From positions 1 to 28,730 of the forward strand of contig JAGMES010000050.1 in assembly GCA_023128035.1 (NCBI GenBank): a stretch of 28,730 nucleotides of DNA, in the 5' to 3' direction. This document shows positions 16,601 through 24,634 of the stretch, piece after piece; positions within the stretch are counted from its first letter, which is position 1; every line of letters starts with the position of its first letter. The position numbers were made by a program, and so were the translations under genes. Under the pieces are notes generated by a model. The model did not search any database. It saw only the letters and a list, made by a program, of their open reading frames with translations, and had not been told where the DNA came from. This stretch comes from Halanaerobiales bacterium (GTDB lineage: Bacteria > Bacillota_F > Halanaerobiia > DY22613).

Positions 16601-19600
16601 ATTAGATAAATTACCACTGAATAGAAATGGTAAAGTTGATCTACTTACATTACCAGAGCCAGATATCAGTAGAATTGCCAAAGAGTATGTAGCTCCAACT
16701 AATGAGATTGAAGAAAGATTGGCAATGATCTGGTCTGAAATCCTTGGGATTAAGAAGATAGGTATCACAGATAATTTCTTTGAATTAGGTGGACATTCTT
16801 TGAAAGCGACCTCAATGGTTAGCAGTGTATTTAAAGAGTTCAATGTACAACTCCCGATTAGAGAGGTCTTTAAAACTCCAACAATAGATAAACTTGCTCT
16901 TTATATTTTAAATGCAGATGAGAATATTTATAGATCTATTAAGATAGTCGATGATATTGAACGTATCCATTACCCATTATCTTCGGCTCAAAGGAGATTG
17001 TATGTATTAAATCAACTCGAAGGAATGAAAACTGGATATAATATGCCTTCTGTCTTGAGAGTAGAAGGTGATTTAGACAGAGAACGTTTTGAAAATATCA
17101 TCAAAAAATTGATCACCAGACATGATGCATTTAGAACATCGTTTGAAGTGATAGATGGTGAAGTGGTTCAGAAGATTTATGAAGATGTAGATTTTGCTAT
17201 CACTTATTTGGATTTAGAAGGTCGAAAGTCTGAGGTAGAAAGAACAATAAAAGAGTTTGTGAAACCTTTTGATCTAAGTCAGGCACCATTACTTAGAGTC
17301 GGGCTGATTGAGTCAGATGACGAAACAATACTTATCTTTGACATGCATCATATCATCTCTGATGGGGTCTCAATGGAGATATTGATAAATGAGTTTCTTA
17401 AACTATATGCAGGAACTGAACTATCAGAATTAAGGGTTCAGTATAAAGACTTTGCACTCTGGCAAAATGATTTATTCAACGCGGAAAAAATCTTAAAACA
17501 AGAGGAGTATTGGTTAGGAAGATTTAATGAAGGCACTATTTCTGTATTAAATATGCCAACAGATTATGCAAGACCTTTGATTATGAGTTTTGAAGGGGCG
17601 AATTTTAGTTTTGAAATTGATCAAGAAATAACCAACAAATTATACAAAATAGCTAATCAATATGGTGCGACTCTTTATATGGTGTTACTGACAGCATTTA
17701 ACGTTTTGTTGGCAAGATATACTGGGCAAGAGGATATTATAGTTGGATCTCCAATAGCTGGGAGACCGCATCCTGATCTAGGAAATATTATTGGTATGTT
17801 TGTTAATACTTTGGCGATGTGGAATAGGGCTGAGGGGGAGATGGAGTTTGGAGAGTTTCTGGCCCGGGTGAAAGAAAATGCACTCATGGCTTATGAAAAT
17901 CAGGATTATCAGTTTGAAATGTTGGTACAAAAATTAGATTTACGCAGAGATATGAGTAGAAATCCGCTATTTGATGTAATGTTTGTATTGCAAACGAATC
18001 AATATTCTTCAGAAGATATTAAAGCTGATCTTAGATTTACTCCATATAGGTTTGAGAATAAGGTTTCAAAGTTTGACATTACATTAAATGCTAGAGAAAA
18101 TAATGGCAGAATTACTTGCAATTTTGAGTATTGTACACGACTCTTCAAGAAAGAAACGATGGCAAGATTAGCGAGTCATTTTGGAAATCTTGTAAGTCAA
18201 ATAGCTATGCATCCTGATAAGAAATTAATGGAATTTGAGATGATTGCAGTAAAAGAACGTGAACAACTACTCTATGAATTTAACGATACCAAACATGAGT
18301 ATGCAGAAGATAAAACTATACATCAATTATTTGAAGAACAGGTAGACATGAATCCACACAAGGTTGCTGTGGTATATAAAGAAAAAAAACTGACTTATCA
18401 TGAATTAAATCATAAAACAAATCAATTAGCACGATTCTTTATTAACAGAGGAATTGAGAAAGATCAAATTGTTGGGATTATGATGGAACGCTCAATCGAA
18501 ATGTTTATTGGTATGTTGGCAGTTTTAAAAGCAGGAGGAGCTTATTTGCCAATAGATCCAAATTATCCAGATGCAAGAATTGAATATATGCTACAAGATA
18601 GTGATTCGAAGATGCTCTTAAGCATAAGCCAATGCTTAAAAGATATTGATTACTTTGGAGAAGTTATTACTATTGAAGATTTAGATTTAGCAACTTATGA
18701 TGAAAATAATCCAAAAATTAAAACTACTCCAAATAATCTGGCATATGTAATCTATACTTCTGGTTCAACTGGAAAGCCTAAAGGGGTAATGATAGAACAT
18801 CTTGGTATCTCTAATATGAAGACTTATTTAAATCGAGATATTGGTGTAAATGAGTCTGACAAAATTATTCAATTTGCTTCCTGTTCTTTTGATGCATCTG
18901 TTTGGGAGACTTATATGGCTTTACTCTCTGGTGCTACGTTATATATTGTTCCAGAAGATGTAATCAATGATTACAAAGAATTTGAAAGATTTATAAATGA
19001 CAATGCTATTACCATGATGCTATTACCACCTATTTATTTAAGTAACTTCACTGGTGAGAATTTACCAACTTTAAAAAGGGTACTTACTGGTGGATCTGCG
19101 ACAAATTATGAACTTGTAAATCGCTGGAAAGATATTGATTATATCAATGCATATGGCCCAACCGAAGCAACCATCTGTGTAACTACATGGAAAGCTCCTA
19201 AAGGTGATCTTGAAGAAAAAACAATACCTATTGGTAAACCGATCTATAATACCAAAATCTATATTCTAGACAAATATCAAAAGCTTGCTCCAATAGGTGT
19301 TCTAGGTGAAATTTGTATTGCTGGAGTTGGTATAGCTAGAGGGTATTTGAATAGACCAGAGTTGACAGCTGAGAAATTTATACCAAATCCATTTGATTCT
19401 AGCCAAAAAATCTACAAAACGGGAGATATGGGCAGATGGCTACCAGATGGAAACATTGAATTTCTTGGAAGAATAGATAATCAGGTAAAGATAAGAGGAT
19501 ATCGAATTGAACTTGGTGAGATTGAGCATCAATTATTAGAGCATGAAGCAATAAAAGAAGTGACAGTTATAGATAGGATAGATTCCACTCAAAGCAAATA

Positions 19601-21503
19601 CCTGGTGGCATTTATAGTTGCATCTGATGATTTATCATCAGCTGAATTAAGAACTTATCTGGCAAACAAATTGCCAGAGTATATGATACCATCATATTTT
19701 GTAACTTTAGATCAACTTCCGTTAACTTCAAGTGGAAAAGTTGACTACCATGCATTGCCTGTAGTAGAAGAAGGATTAAGATCAAAGGCCGAATATCTAC
19801 CACCAACAAGCAGAATAGAAGAGATATTGGTTGAGATTTGGAAAGAAGTCTTGGGTGTAGAGCAAGTAGGTATCAGAGATAATTTCTTTGATTTAGGTGG
19901 AGATTCAATCAAGGCAATTCAGATTTCTGCTAGATTGCAAAAGTATAATATGAAAGTCGATACAAAAGATCTGTTCCAGAATTTAACTATTGAAGAGTTA
20001 GCCGATCAAGTAAAAGTTAAGAAAAACAAAGCTGAACAGGGTTTAGTAACAGGAGAAGTTGAACTAACCCCTATTCAAAAATGGTTTTTCGCTGAAGACT
20101 ATACTGATATGCATCATTATAATCAAGCTGTGATGTTATATAACCAGAAAGGCTTTGATGAAGAGATTGTCAAAAAAGTTTTTGATAAAATCATTGAACA
20201 TCATGATAATTTAAGATCAGTCTTTAGAAAAGATGGCGACAAATTTCTGCAAGAGATCAGAGATATATCTGAAGAGTTATACACTTTCAAAAGAGTCGAT
20301 TTTTTAGATGAAAAACTAGAATCCAATGAAATTGCTCATAAAGTTAAAGATCAAGCAAACAAGATACAAAGCAGTATTGATTTCACTGAAGGGCCATTAG
20401 TAAACTTAGGACTATTTAAAACTAATAATGGCGATCATCTACTAATTGTAATTCATCATCTTGTTGTTGACGGAGTATCCTGGAGAATTTTATTCGAAGA
20501 TTTTAGAACTGCTTATCAACAGGTGATGAATGGTTTCGAGATTAAACTTCAAGAGAAGACTGATTCATTTAAAGAATGGTCAAAAGAAATACAGAAATAT
20601 TCAGATAGTCCTGAACTTTTGCCGCATATTGAATATTGGAGAAAAATAGAAGAAAGTATAATTCAACCAATACAAAAAGATTTTGAATCGAAGAAAAATG
20701 ATTTAAGCTGTAATCAAAACATTACTATGAATCTTTCTTTAGAAGAAACTGAGCTACTACTAAAAGATGTAAATCAAGCCTATGGAACCGAGATAAATGA
20801 TATATTACTTACAGCACTTGCACTAGCTTATGAAAAATGGACTGGAAAAAATAAAGTAGCTTTTGTTTTAGAAGGTCACGGTAGGGAAGAAATAATCGAG
20901 GATATTGATATTACCAGAACTATTGGATGGTTCACTTCTACCTATCCAGTTATATTAGAAGTTAAAGAATCAGAAGATTTAGCTTATCAGATTAAATTAT
21001 GTAAAGAAACTTTTCGACAAATACCAGATAAAGGAATAGGATATGGACTTCTAAAGCATCTTAGTGCTTCTGTGGGTATTGATTTTAAGTTAAAACCAGA
21101 AATATCATTTAATTATTTAGGACAATTTGATCAGGATATAAGTTCAGATTCTGAAGTATTTAGTATATCGCCGTTTTCTTCTGGAGAGCCTTTAAGTAAA
21201 AAAATTCGACGAAACTTCGCTATTGAGATAAGTGGCATGATTGCTTTAAGTAAACTAAACCTAACTTTTTCTTACAATAAGTTAGAATTCAAACAGGAGA
21301 CGATTTCAAAATTTGCAGATTTCTATAAAGAAAGCCTGATAAATATTATTGATCATTGTAAGCAGCAAACAGAACAGGAACTTACCCCAAGTGATGTTGG
21401 TGATCAGGAATTAACTCTTGAAGAATTTGACTTCATTTCAGATTTTGTAGAAGATTTAGATCTAGATCTAGATTTAGATATTGACGAGGAGGATATTGTA
21501 TGA
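8847..21503 (+). CDS. Four-module NRPS (A-T / C-A-T / C-A-T / C-A-T-E)
   Basis: A 4218-residue cytoplasmic synthetase. It starts directly with an adenylation domain (SLTYRELDNYS near residue 30) and has no condensation domain before it. Carrier serines are S550, S1597, S2651 (all GGHS) and S3687 (GGDS, the form usual before epimerization domains). Condensation active sites are HHIISDG at H733, H1777 and H2834. The epimerization domain has HHLVVDGVSWRIL at H3870. Every adenylation domain keeps the A10 lysine. It should build a tetrapeptide segment X-Ile-Ile-D-(aromatic or hydrophobic), then pass it to gene 3 through a C-terminal docking segment ending in an acidic Asp-Leu repeat. The stop codon overlaps the start of gene 3. 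One oddity is an Ile in the A3 nucleotide loop of module 2. The domain order is certain; substrate calls rest on pocket residues read by eye against GrsA. Confidence 0.93.
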   Translation: MKKVLQNLIYESVDHYPDHIAIEYGQKSLTYRELDNYSNIIANFILSKGLKKEAMIGILVEDRSVQIFLMLGILKAGCIFVPFDPAYPLKRTELMVSQVDLDLFFADTKYSEIFNGLDICDPTEMLKDISSNSSLSKRPDIEYQMDQKMYIYFTSGSTGTPKGILGSCKGLLQFVMWEIDTFNVTPRFRITQLASPAFDASLKNIFVPLCAGGTICIPENREIILDVTKFIQWIDDSKVNMLQCVPSLFRLLVSGNLTNNHFKELKYILLAGEKLSPKNFVKWYEIFDERVQIVNLYGPTETTLVKTFYLIQKSDTAKSTIPIGKPMRGARIIILDENMNICEEGQSGEIYIRTPYMTLGYFNDPELTKEKFIQNPFNDNLKDLIYKTGDLGRWMFDGNLEFIGRKDFQVKIRGVRIELGDIENHLLDYSGIKETVVIDKEDVEGEKYLCAYFVADQEIPAADLRNHLSLHLPEYMIPAYFIRVEKLPLTPNGKIDRKALPEPDNNLLIEVEYIAPRNEVESKLAKIWSEILRLEKVGVTANFFTIGGHSLKATAVVSEVFKEFNVELPLREIFKTPTIEDLAKYISGAEKSIYNSIIDVQKGDYADGYYPLSSAQKRLYLLNQLEGMKTGYNITGVYQIQGLDRDKFEDVVKTLVKKHETFRTSFEMKDGELVQRIHDDLEFEIKYITLKNEERFDEILKEFIRPFDLSKAPLFRVGLIDDGDQEFLVFDMHHIISDGTSMGILIDDFVSLYNGIELTDLRIQYKDFAIWQNDLCNSEIFKEQEEYWVERFSQDDEYPVLNMPTDYPRPSIMSFEGNTISFRFDKELTDQLIKLANKNGATLYMVLLASYNILLSKYTGQEDIIVGSPIAGRPHADLKNIIGMFVNTLAMRNMPEGGISFTEFLARVKENALTAYENQDYQFEMLVDKLDLRRDLSRNPLFDAMFVLQNMSLQPSAQMIDDLRFTPYGIEKNISKFDLTLNTWESNEEIYCNLQYCTKLFKKETMERFIGHFRNIVTQIVENSDRKLMEITMISESEKEELIYKLNDTKTDYPRDKTIPQIFEEQVKNNPDKIALIFEDQRMTYLELNERSNQLGRTLITKGVKADKIVGLMVERSFEMIIGILGILKAGGAYLPIDPENPVARIEYILKDSETDIIVAEPSLTEKIQFAGDVINIADENIYTQSFANLEIEIDSSNLAYVIYTSGTIGKPKGNLTSHYNIVRVVKDTNYIEINHEDRLLQLSNYAFDGSTFDIYGALLNGAKLVLVPKEILLDVCNLAKLIKEQEISVTFITTALFNMLVDTNIKCFEKVRKILFGGERVSVSHVQKALNYLGTDRLIHVYGPTESTVFATHYFINEVKEHVETIPIGLPIANTQVYILDKDNQLCPIGVVGELCISGDGLAKGYLNRPNLTDEKFISNMLVENAARIYRTGDLAKRLADGNIEFIGRIDTQVKIRGFRIELGEIEKRLLDHNLISEAVVIDLTDSTGSKYLAAYVVIDSECETEISLEIRSFLSKELPEYMIPLYLIQLDKLPLNRNGKVDRQALPEPDISVKAKEYVAPTNEIEERLAMIWSEILGIQQVGITDNFFELGGHSLKATVMVSRIFKEFNVDLPIREVFKTPTIKELAQYISNADENICASIKKVEECEYYPLSSAQKRMYLLNQFEEMKTGYNMPSVMKVEGDLDKVHFEKVIKELIRRHDAFRTSFEMIAGEVVQRIHADVNFKIAYINIDDKKTEEQIFKDFIRPFDLSQAPLLRVGLIESDDKALLIFDMHHIISDGMSMQILTGEFVKLYTGIELPELRIQYKDFAFWQNDLFNSEIFDQQEKYWLTRFGEDIPVLNMPTDYPRPAIMSFAGNTIPFAFEKEITDELNKLATENGATLYMVLLASYNILLSKYSNQEDIIVGSPIAGRLHADLTNIIGMFVNTLAMRNIPSGHLTFREFLNNLKENALAAYENQDYQFEMLVDKLDLRRNMSRNPLFDTMFVLQNAEMNLQLEPTDQVETNLRFLTFGFENKISKFDLTLNAWESNENIRCNLQYCTRLFKKEMMERLIEHFQNIITQIIENPDRKLMEITMITDTEKEELIYKLNDTKTEYPKQKTIQQIFEEQVEKSTDNVALKYRDQEMTYLELNNKSNQLARVLREKGVGPDKIVGLMVERSFEMIIGILGILKAGGAYLPIDLENPVARIVFILKDSGTDLLVIHSNLSTLIEDIQFDGEVIDIKDKAISQSTANIETEAKSFNLAYVIYTSGTTGKPKGNLTSHHNIVRVVKDTNYIEITDEDNLLQLSNYAFDGSTFDIYGALLNGAQLVMVPKETLLDVSELSELIREEEITVTFITTALFNMLVDTNIECFEGIRKILFGGERVSVQHVQKALEYLGKDRLIHVYGPTESTVFATYYFINEAQENVETIPIGLPIANTQVYILDKDDQLCPIGVVGELCISGDGLARGYLNRSELTNEKFIPNMLTDNSDIAGDRIYRTGDLANRLADGNIEFVGRIDMQVKIRGFRIELGEIEKRLLDHEEISETVVIDLTDSTGSKYLVAYYVVESECACASEESLDLRIYLSRELPEYMIPLHFIKLDKLPLNRNGKVDLLTLPEPDISRIAKEYVAPTNEIEERLAMIWSEILGIKKIGITDNFFELGGHSLKATSMVSSVFKEFNVQLPIREVFKTPTIDKLALYILNADENIYRSIKIVDDIERIHYPLSSAQRRLYVLNQLEGMKTGYNMPSVLRVEGDLDRERFENIIKKLITRHDAFRTSFEVIDGEVVQKIYEDVDFAITYLDLEGRKSEVERTIKEFVKPFDLSQAPLLRVGLIESDDETILIFDMHHIISDGVSMEILINEFLKLYAGTELSELRVQYKDFALWQNDLFNAEKILKQEEYWLGRFNEGTISVLNMPTDYARPLIMSFEGANFSFEIDQEITNKLYKIANQYGATLYMVLLTAFNVLLARYTGQEDIIVGSPIAGRPHPDLGNIIGMFVNTLAMWNRAEGEMEFGEFLARVKENALMAYENQDYQFEMLVQKLDLRRDMSRNPLFDVMFVLQTNQYSSEDIKADLRFTPYRFENKVSKFDITLNARENNGRITCNFEYCTRLFKKETMARLASHFGNLVSQIAMHPDKKLMEFEMIAVKEREQLLYEFNDTKHEYAEDKTIHQLFEEQVDMNPHKVAVVYKEKKLTYHELNHKTNQLARFFINRGIEKDQIVGIMMERSIEMFIGMLAVLKAGGAYLPIDPNYPDARIEYMLQDSDSKMLLSISQCLKDIDYFGEVITIEDLDLATYDENNPKIKTTPNNLAYVIYTSGSTGKPKGVMIEHLGISNMKTYLNRDIGVNESDKIIQFASCSFDASVWETYMALLSGATLYIVPEDVINDYKEFERFINDNAITMMLLPPIYLSNFTGENLPTLKRVLTGGSATNYELVNRWKDIDYINAYGPTEATICVTTWKAPKGDLEEKTIPIGKPIYNTKIYILDKYQKLAPIGVLGEICIAGVGIARGYLNRPELTAEKFIPNPFDSSQKIYKTGDMGRWLPDGNIEFLGRIDNQVKIRGYRIELGEIEHQLLEHEAIKEVTVIDRIDSTQSKYLVAFIVASDDLSSAELRTYLANKLPEYMIPSYFVTLDQLPLTSSGKVDYHALPVVEEGLRSKAEYLPPTSRIEEILVEIWKEVLGVEQVGIRDNFFDLGGDSIKAIQISARLQKYNMKVDTKDLFQNLTIEELADQVKVKKNKAEQGLVTGEVELTPIQKWFFAEDYTDMHHYNQAVMLYNQKGFDEEIVKKVFDKIIEHHDNLRSVFRKDGDKFLQEIRDISEELYTFKRVDFLDEKLESNEIAHKVKDQANKIQSSIDFTEGPLVNLGLFKTNNGDHLLIVIHHLVVDGVSWRILFEDFRTAYQQVMNGFEIKLQEKTDSFKEWSKEIQKYSDSPELLPHIEYWRKIEESIIQPIQKDFESKKNDLSCNQNITMNLSLEETELLLKDVNQAYGTEINDILLTALALAYEKWTGKNKVAFVLEGHGREEIIEDIDITRTIGWFTSTYPVILEVKESEDLAYQIKLCKETFRQIPDKGIGYGLLKHLSASVGIDFKLKPEISFNYLGQFDQDISSDSEVFSISPFSSGEPLSKKIRRNFAIEISGMIALSKLNLTFSYNKLEFKQETISKFADFYKESLINIIDHCKQQTEQELTPSDVGDQELTLEEFDFISDFVEDLDLDLDLDIDEEDIV
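10671..13766 (+). other. Gene 2 module 2: C-A-T, predicted isoleucine
   Basis: The condensation domain starts at YYPLSSAQKRL (residue 609), with HHIISDG at 733. Pocket residues read DGFFLGVVFK, one residue from the known Ile code DGFFLGVVYK. The A3 loop is TSGTIGKPKG, with Ile1209 where Thr is normal. Carrier serine is S1597. Confidence 0.8.
13800..16931 (+). other. Gene 2 module 3: C-A-T, predicted isoleucine
   Basis: The condensation domain starts at YYPLSSAQKRM (residue 1652), with HHIISDG at 1777. A3 is a normal TSGTTGKPKG from 2253. Pocket residues are again DGFFLGVVFK. Carrier serine is S2651. Protein and DNA closely match module 2 over the adenylation and carrier domains, which points to duplication. 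Confidence 0.8.
16968..20021 (+). other. Gene 2 module 4: C-A-T, GrsA-like adenylation domain
   Basis: The condensation domain starts at HYPLSSAQRRL (residue 2708), with HHIISDG at 2834. A3 is TSGSTGKPKG from 3304. Pocket residues read DAWLLGAICK, against DAWTIAAICK for GrsA (Phe). An aromatic or bulky hydrophobic residue is likely, Phe being the leading guess. The carrier has GGDSIKAIQ (S3687), the type that feeds an epimerization domain. Confidence 0.72.
20061..21380 (+). other. Epimerization domain ending gene 2
   Basis: It runs from ELTPIQKWFF (residue 3739) to the EQELTPSD boundary near 4178. Expected motifs are HHLVVDGVSWRIL (3870 on), EGHGREEI, TRTIGWFTSTYP and FNYLGQFD. All look intact, so the residue on S3687 should be converted to the D form before transfer. 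Confidence 0.9.
21381..21500 (+). other. C-terminal docking (COM-like) segment with acidic Asp-Leu repeat
   Basis: The last 40 residues follow the GrsA tail pattern (LTPSD..., then a Leu/Glu/Phe helix), the donor docking segment of Bacillus synthetases. They continue into an added (Asp-Leu)n stretch ending DIDEEDIV. The stretch is encoded by tandem GATTTA/GATCTA hexamers at 21453-21479. The partner, gene 3, begins with the basic MKKKQPIK, so charge pairing is plausible. Confidence 0.7.
21487..21492 (+). promoter_or_regulatory. Ribosome binding site of NRPS gene 3, inside gene 2
   Basis: AGGAGG lies 7 bases before the ATG at 21500. That ATG overlaps the TGA of gene 2 (ATGA, 21500-21503), so translation of the two genes is probably coupled and gives similar amounts of both subunits. 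Confidence 0.85.
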
Positions 21504-24500
21504 AGAAAAAACAACCAATAAAAATGGTTTACCCTCTAACTCCAATGCAAGAAGGCATATTATTTCATTCTTTATTCAATAGTGAGTCAAATGCATATTT
21601 TGAGCAGATGATAATTTTTGCCGAAGGAAAAGTAGATCACAAATTATTTGAAAAAGCTTTCAACCTCTTGATTGAGAGATATGATATTTTAAGAACAATA
21701 TTTTTGCATGAAAAAATAGCTAAGCCTAGACAGGTAGTGCTAAATAAACGTACTACTCGTATCACCTTCAAGGATTTCACAAACCTTGAAGGTGATGCTA
21801 AAGAATTGGCAATTAAAGAATTTAAAGAAAATGACTGGAAAAAGAAATTCAAACTCTCAAAGGATCTTCTGATGAGGATAGCAATTTTACAACTTGCAGA
21901 AGAAAAATATGAAATCATCTGGAGCTATCATCATATTCTTATGGATGGCTGGTGTATGGGAATTATAATGAACGATTTTCTGAATATATATCGTTCATTG
22001 CTCAATAATCAGGAAGCACAATTAAGCAAAGTTTATCCGTTTGGTAATTATGTTAAATGGTTGGAAAAGCAGAACAAAAAAGAGAGTTTTGATTTTTGGA
22101 AAAGTTATTTAAATAGTTATGACAAAACTGCACTGATTCCTATAAAAGTCAAACGTTTTGTTGGAAATGGATATATTCAAGCTGAAGAAAAATTTGAGCT
22201 TGGAATTAATCTATCAACAGAATTAAGGAATGTTGGTAGGCTTAATGAAGTTACACTAAATACTTTATTTCAAACAATTTGGGGTATTTTATTGCAAAAG
22301 TACAATAATGTTGATGACGTAGTTTTTGGTTCTGTAGTTTCAGGTAGACCTTCTGAGATAAAAGGGATTGAAAAAATGGTCGGATTATTTATTAATACAA
22401 TCCCTGTGCGGATTAATAATAATTTAGATGAAACTTTTTCGAAATTAATCAAGAGAGTTCAAAAAGATGCTATTGCAAGAGAAAAGTTTTCATATAGCCC
22501 TTTAGCAGATATTCAATCTAATTCTGAAACAAAACAAAACTTAATAACACATATTATGGCATTTGAAAATTACCCACTTGAAAAAGAAGTAAAAAATCAA
22601 AGTGATTCACAAGAGTTACCATTTCGTTTGACTGGTTTGGAGATGTTTGAACAGACAAATTATGGTTTTAATGTATCAGTTGGCCCATCACATAATCTTT
22701 CAGTCAAAATCAGCTATAATGGTGCAATCTATGATAAAAAAATTATTGCAAATATTGGAAATCATTTTTTGAATATTGTTAAAACTGTTGTTTTAAATAA
22801 TGAGATCCCGCTAAAAGAGATTGACATCTTAACAAATGAAGAAAAAGAATTATTATTATATAAATTTAATGATACTGACACAAATTATCCAACAGATAAA
22901 ACAATTCCTGAATTATTTGCAGAACAGGTAGCTAACTCACCAGAAAAGATTGCTCTAAACTTTGGCAATCAGAAGATGAATTATTTAGAATTAAATAATA
23001 AAGCTAATCAACTAGCCAGAGTATTGATTGCAAAAGGTGTAAAAGCTGATGATCTTGTTGGGATGATGGTAGAACCTTCATTTGAAATGTTTATAGGCAT
23101 CTTTGGTATTTTAAAAGCAGGAGGTGCTTATGTACCAATTGATCCTGCTTATCCGCAAAATCGGATTGAATATATCTTAAACGATTGTAATACCACTATT
23201 ATACTGGCCCAGCCTACTGTATTAGAAAACATAAATTTTAATGGTGAAATCATTGATATTAAGGACACAATCATTTACACTGATAGTTCTGCAAATTTAG
23301 TAAAAAACTCGGACTTGAGCATTCAATCATCTAATCTAGCATATGTTATGTACACTTCAGGAACAACGGGAGAACCAAAAGGAAATTTAACTTCTCATAA
23401 AAATGTTATCCGTGTGGTAAAAGATACGAATTATATTGAAATCACTGATAAAGATAACTTATTGCAGTTATCTAATTATGCATTTGATGGTTCTACATTT
23501 GGAATTTTTGGAGCCTTGCTCAATGGAGCAGAATTAACTATAGTAGATAAAGAGACTGCTCTAGACTTATCTAAATTATCAAACCTTATCAAAGAAACAA
23601 ATATCACATTATTTTTCATTACAACAGCTTTATTCAACACATTGGTAGATTTGAATCTGGAGTCTTTTGCTGGTGTAAGAAAAATACTCTTTGGTGGAGA
23701 GAGAGTATCAGTACCACATGTTTTAAAAGCTCTAAAATATCTAGGAAAAGATCGCTTGATTCATGTTTATGGCCCAACAGAGAGTACAGTTTTTGCTACT
23801 TATTATTTTATTAATGAAGTGGAAGAAAACGCCGAAACTATAGTAATTGGAACTCCAATAGCTAATACACAAGTTTATATTATGGATAGATTTAATCATC
23901 TAGCTTCTAGTGGAGTAGTTGGCGAGTTATGTATATCTGGAGATGGATTGGCAAGAGGATATCTTGGTAAACCAAATTTGACTAAAGAAAAATTTGTCTA
24001 TAACCCTTTAATTTTAAAAGTGATATACAGAACCGGTGATCTTGCCAAAAGATTACCAGATGGAAATATTGAATTTGTTGGACGAATGGATAATCAGGTG
24101 AAATTAAGAGGTTTTAGAATAGAATTGGGTGAGATTGAGAATAAATTACTTAATCATAAATTTGTTAAGGAAGCTGTTGTCGTAGATCAAAAAGATGAAA
24201 CAGGAAATATGTACCTTTCAGCATATTTTCTTTCAGATTGTGAAATATCCAATTCCGAATTCAGGAATCATTTATCACATGAACTGCCAGAATATATGAT
24301 TCCATCATATTTTATTAGATTAGAGCAGTTACCATTAACGTTAAATGGGAAAGTTGATAAAAGGGCATTACCTAAGCCAGATAACAATATTTTAACAAAC
24401 GAATATATTGCACCTCGAAATGAAATAGAGGAAAAACTGGCAAATATTTGGGTAGAAATTCTTGGAGTTAAGAAGGTTGGGATTACTGATAATTTTTTTG

Positions 24501-24634
24501 AGTTAGGTGGACATTCTTTAAAAGCTACATCTTTAGTCAGTAGAATTAATAAAGACATGGACGTGGAACTTCCCTTAAGAGAAATTTTTAAAACTCCAAC
24601 AATCACAGAACTTGCAAAAAAAATTAGTAGCGCT
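21500..24634 (+). other. Gene 3 module 1 (module 5): D-accepting C, A, T; predicted isoleucine
   Basis: The condensation domain has the PLTPMQEGILFH opening typical of domains following an epimerizing subunit. Pocket residues of the adenylation domain read DGFFLGVVFK, as in gene 2 modules 2 and 3. The segment GNLTSHKN...VRVVKDTNYIEI is shared with them. Carrier serine is S1006. Confidence 0.78.
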
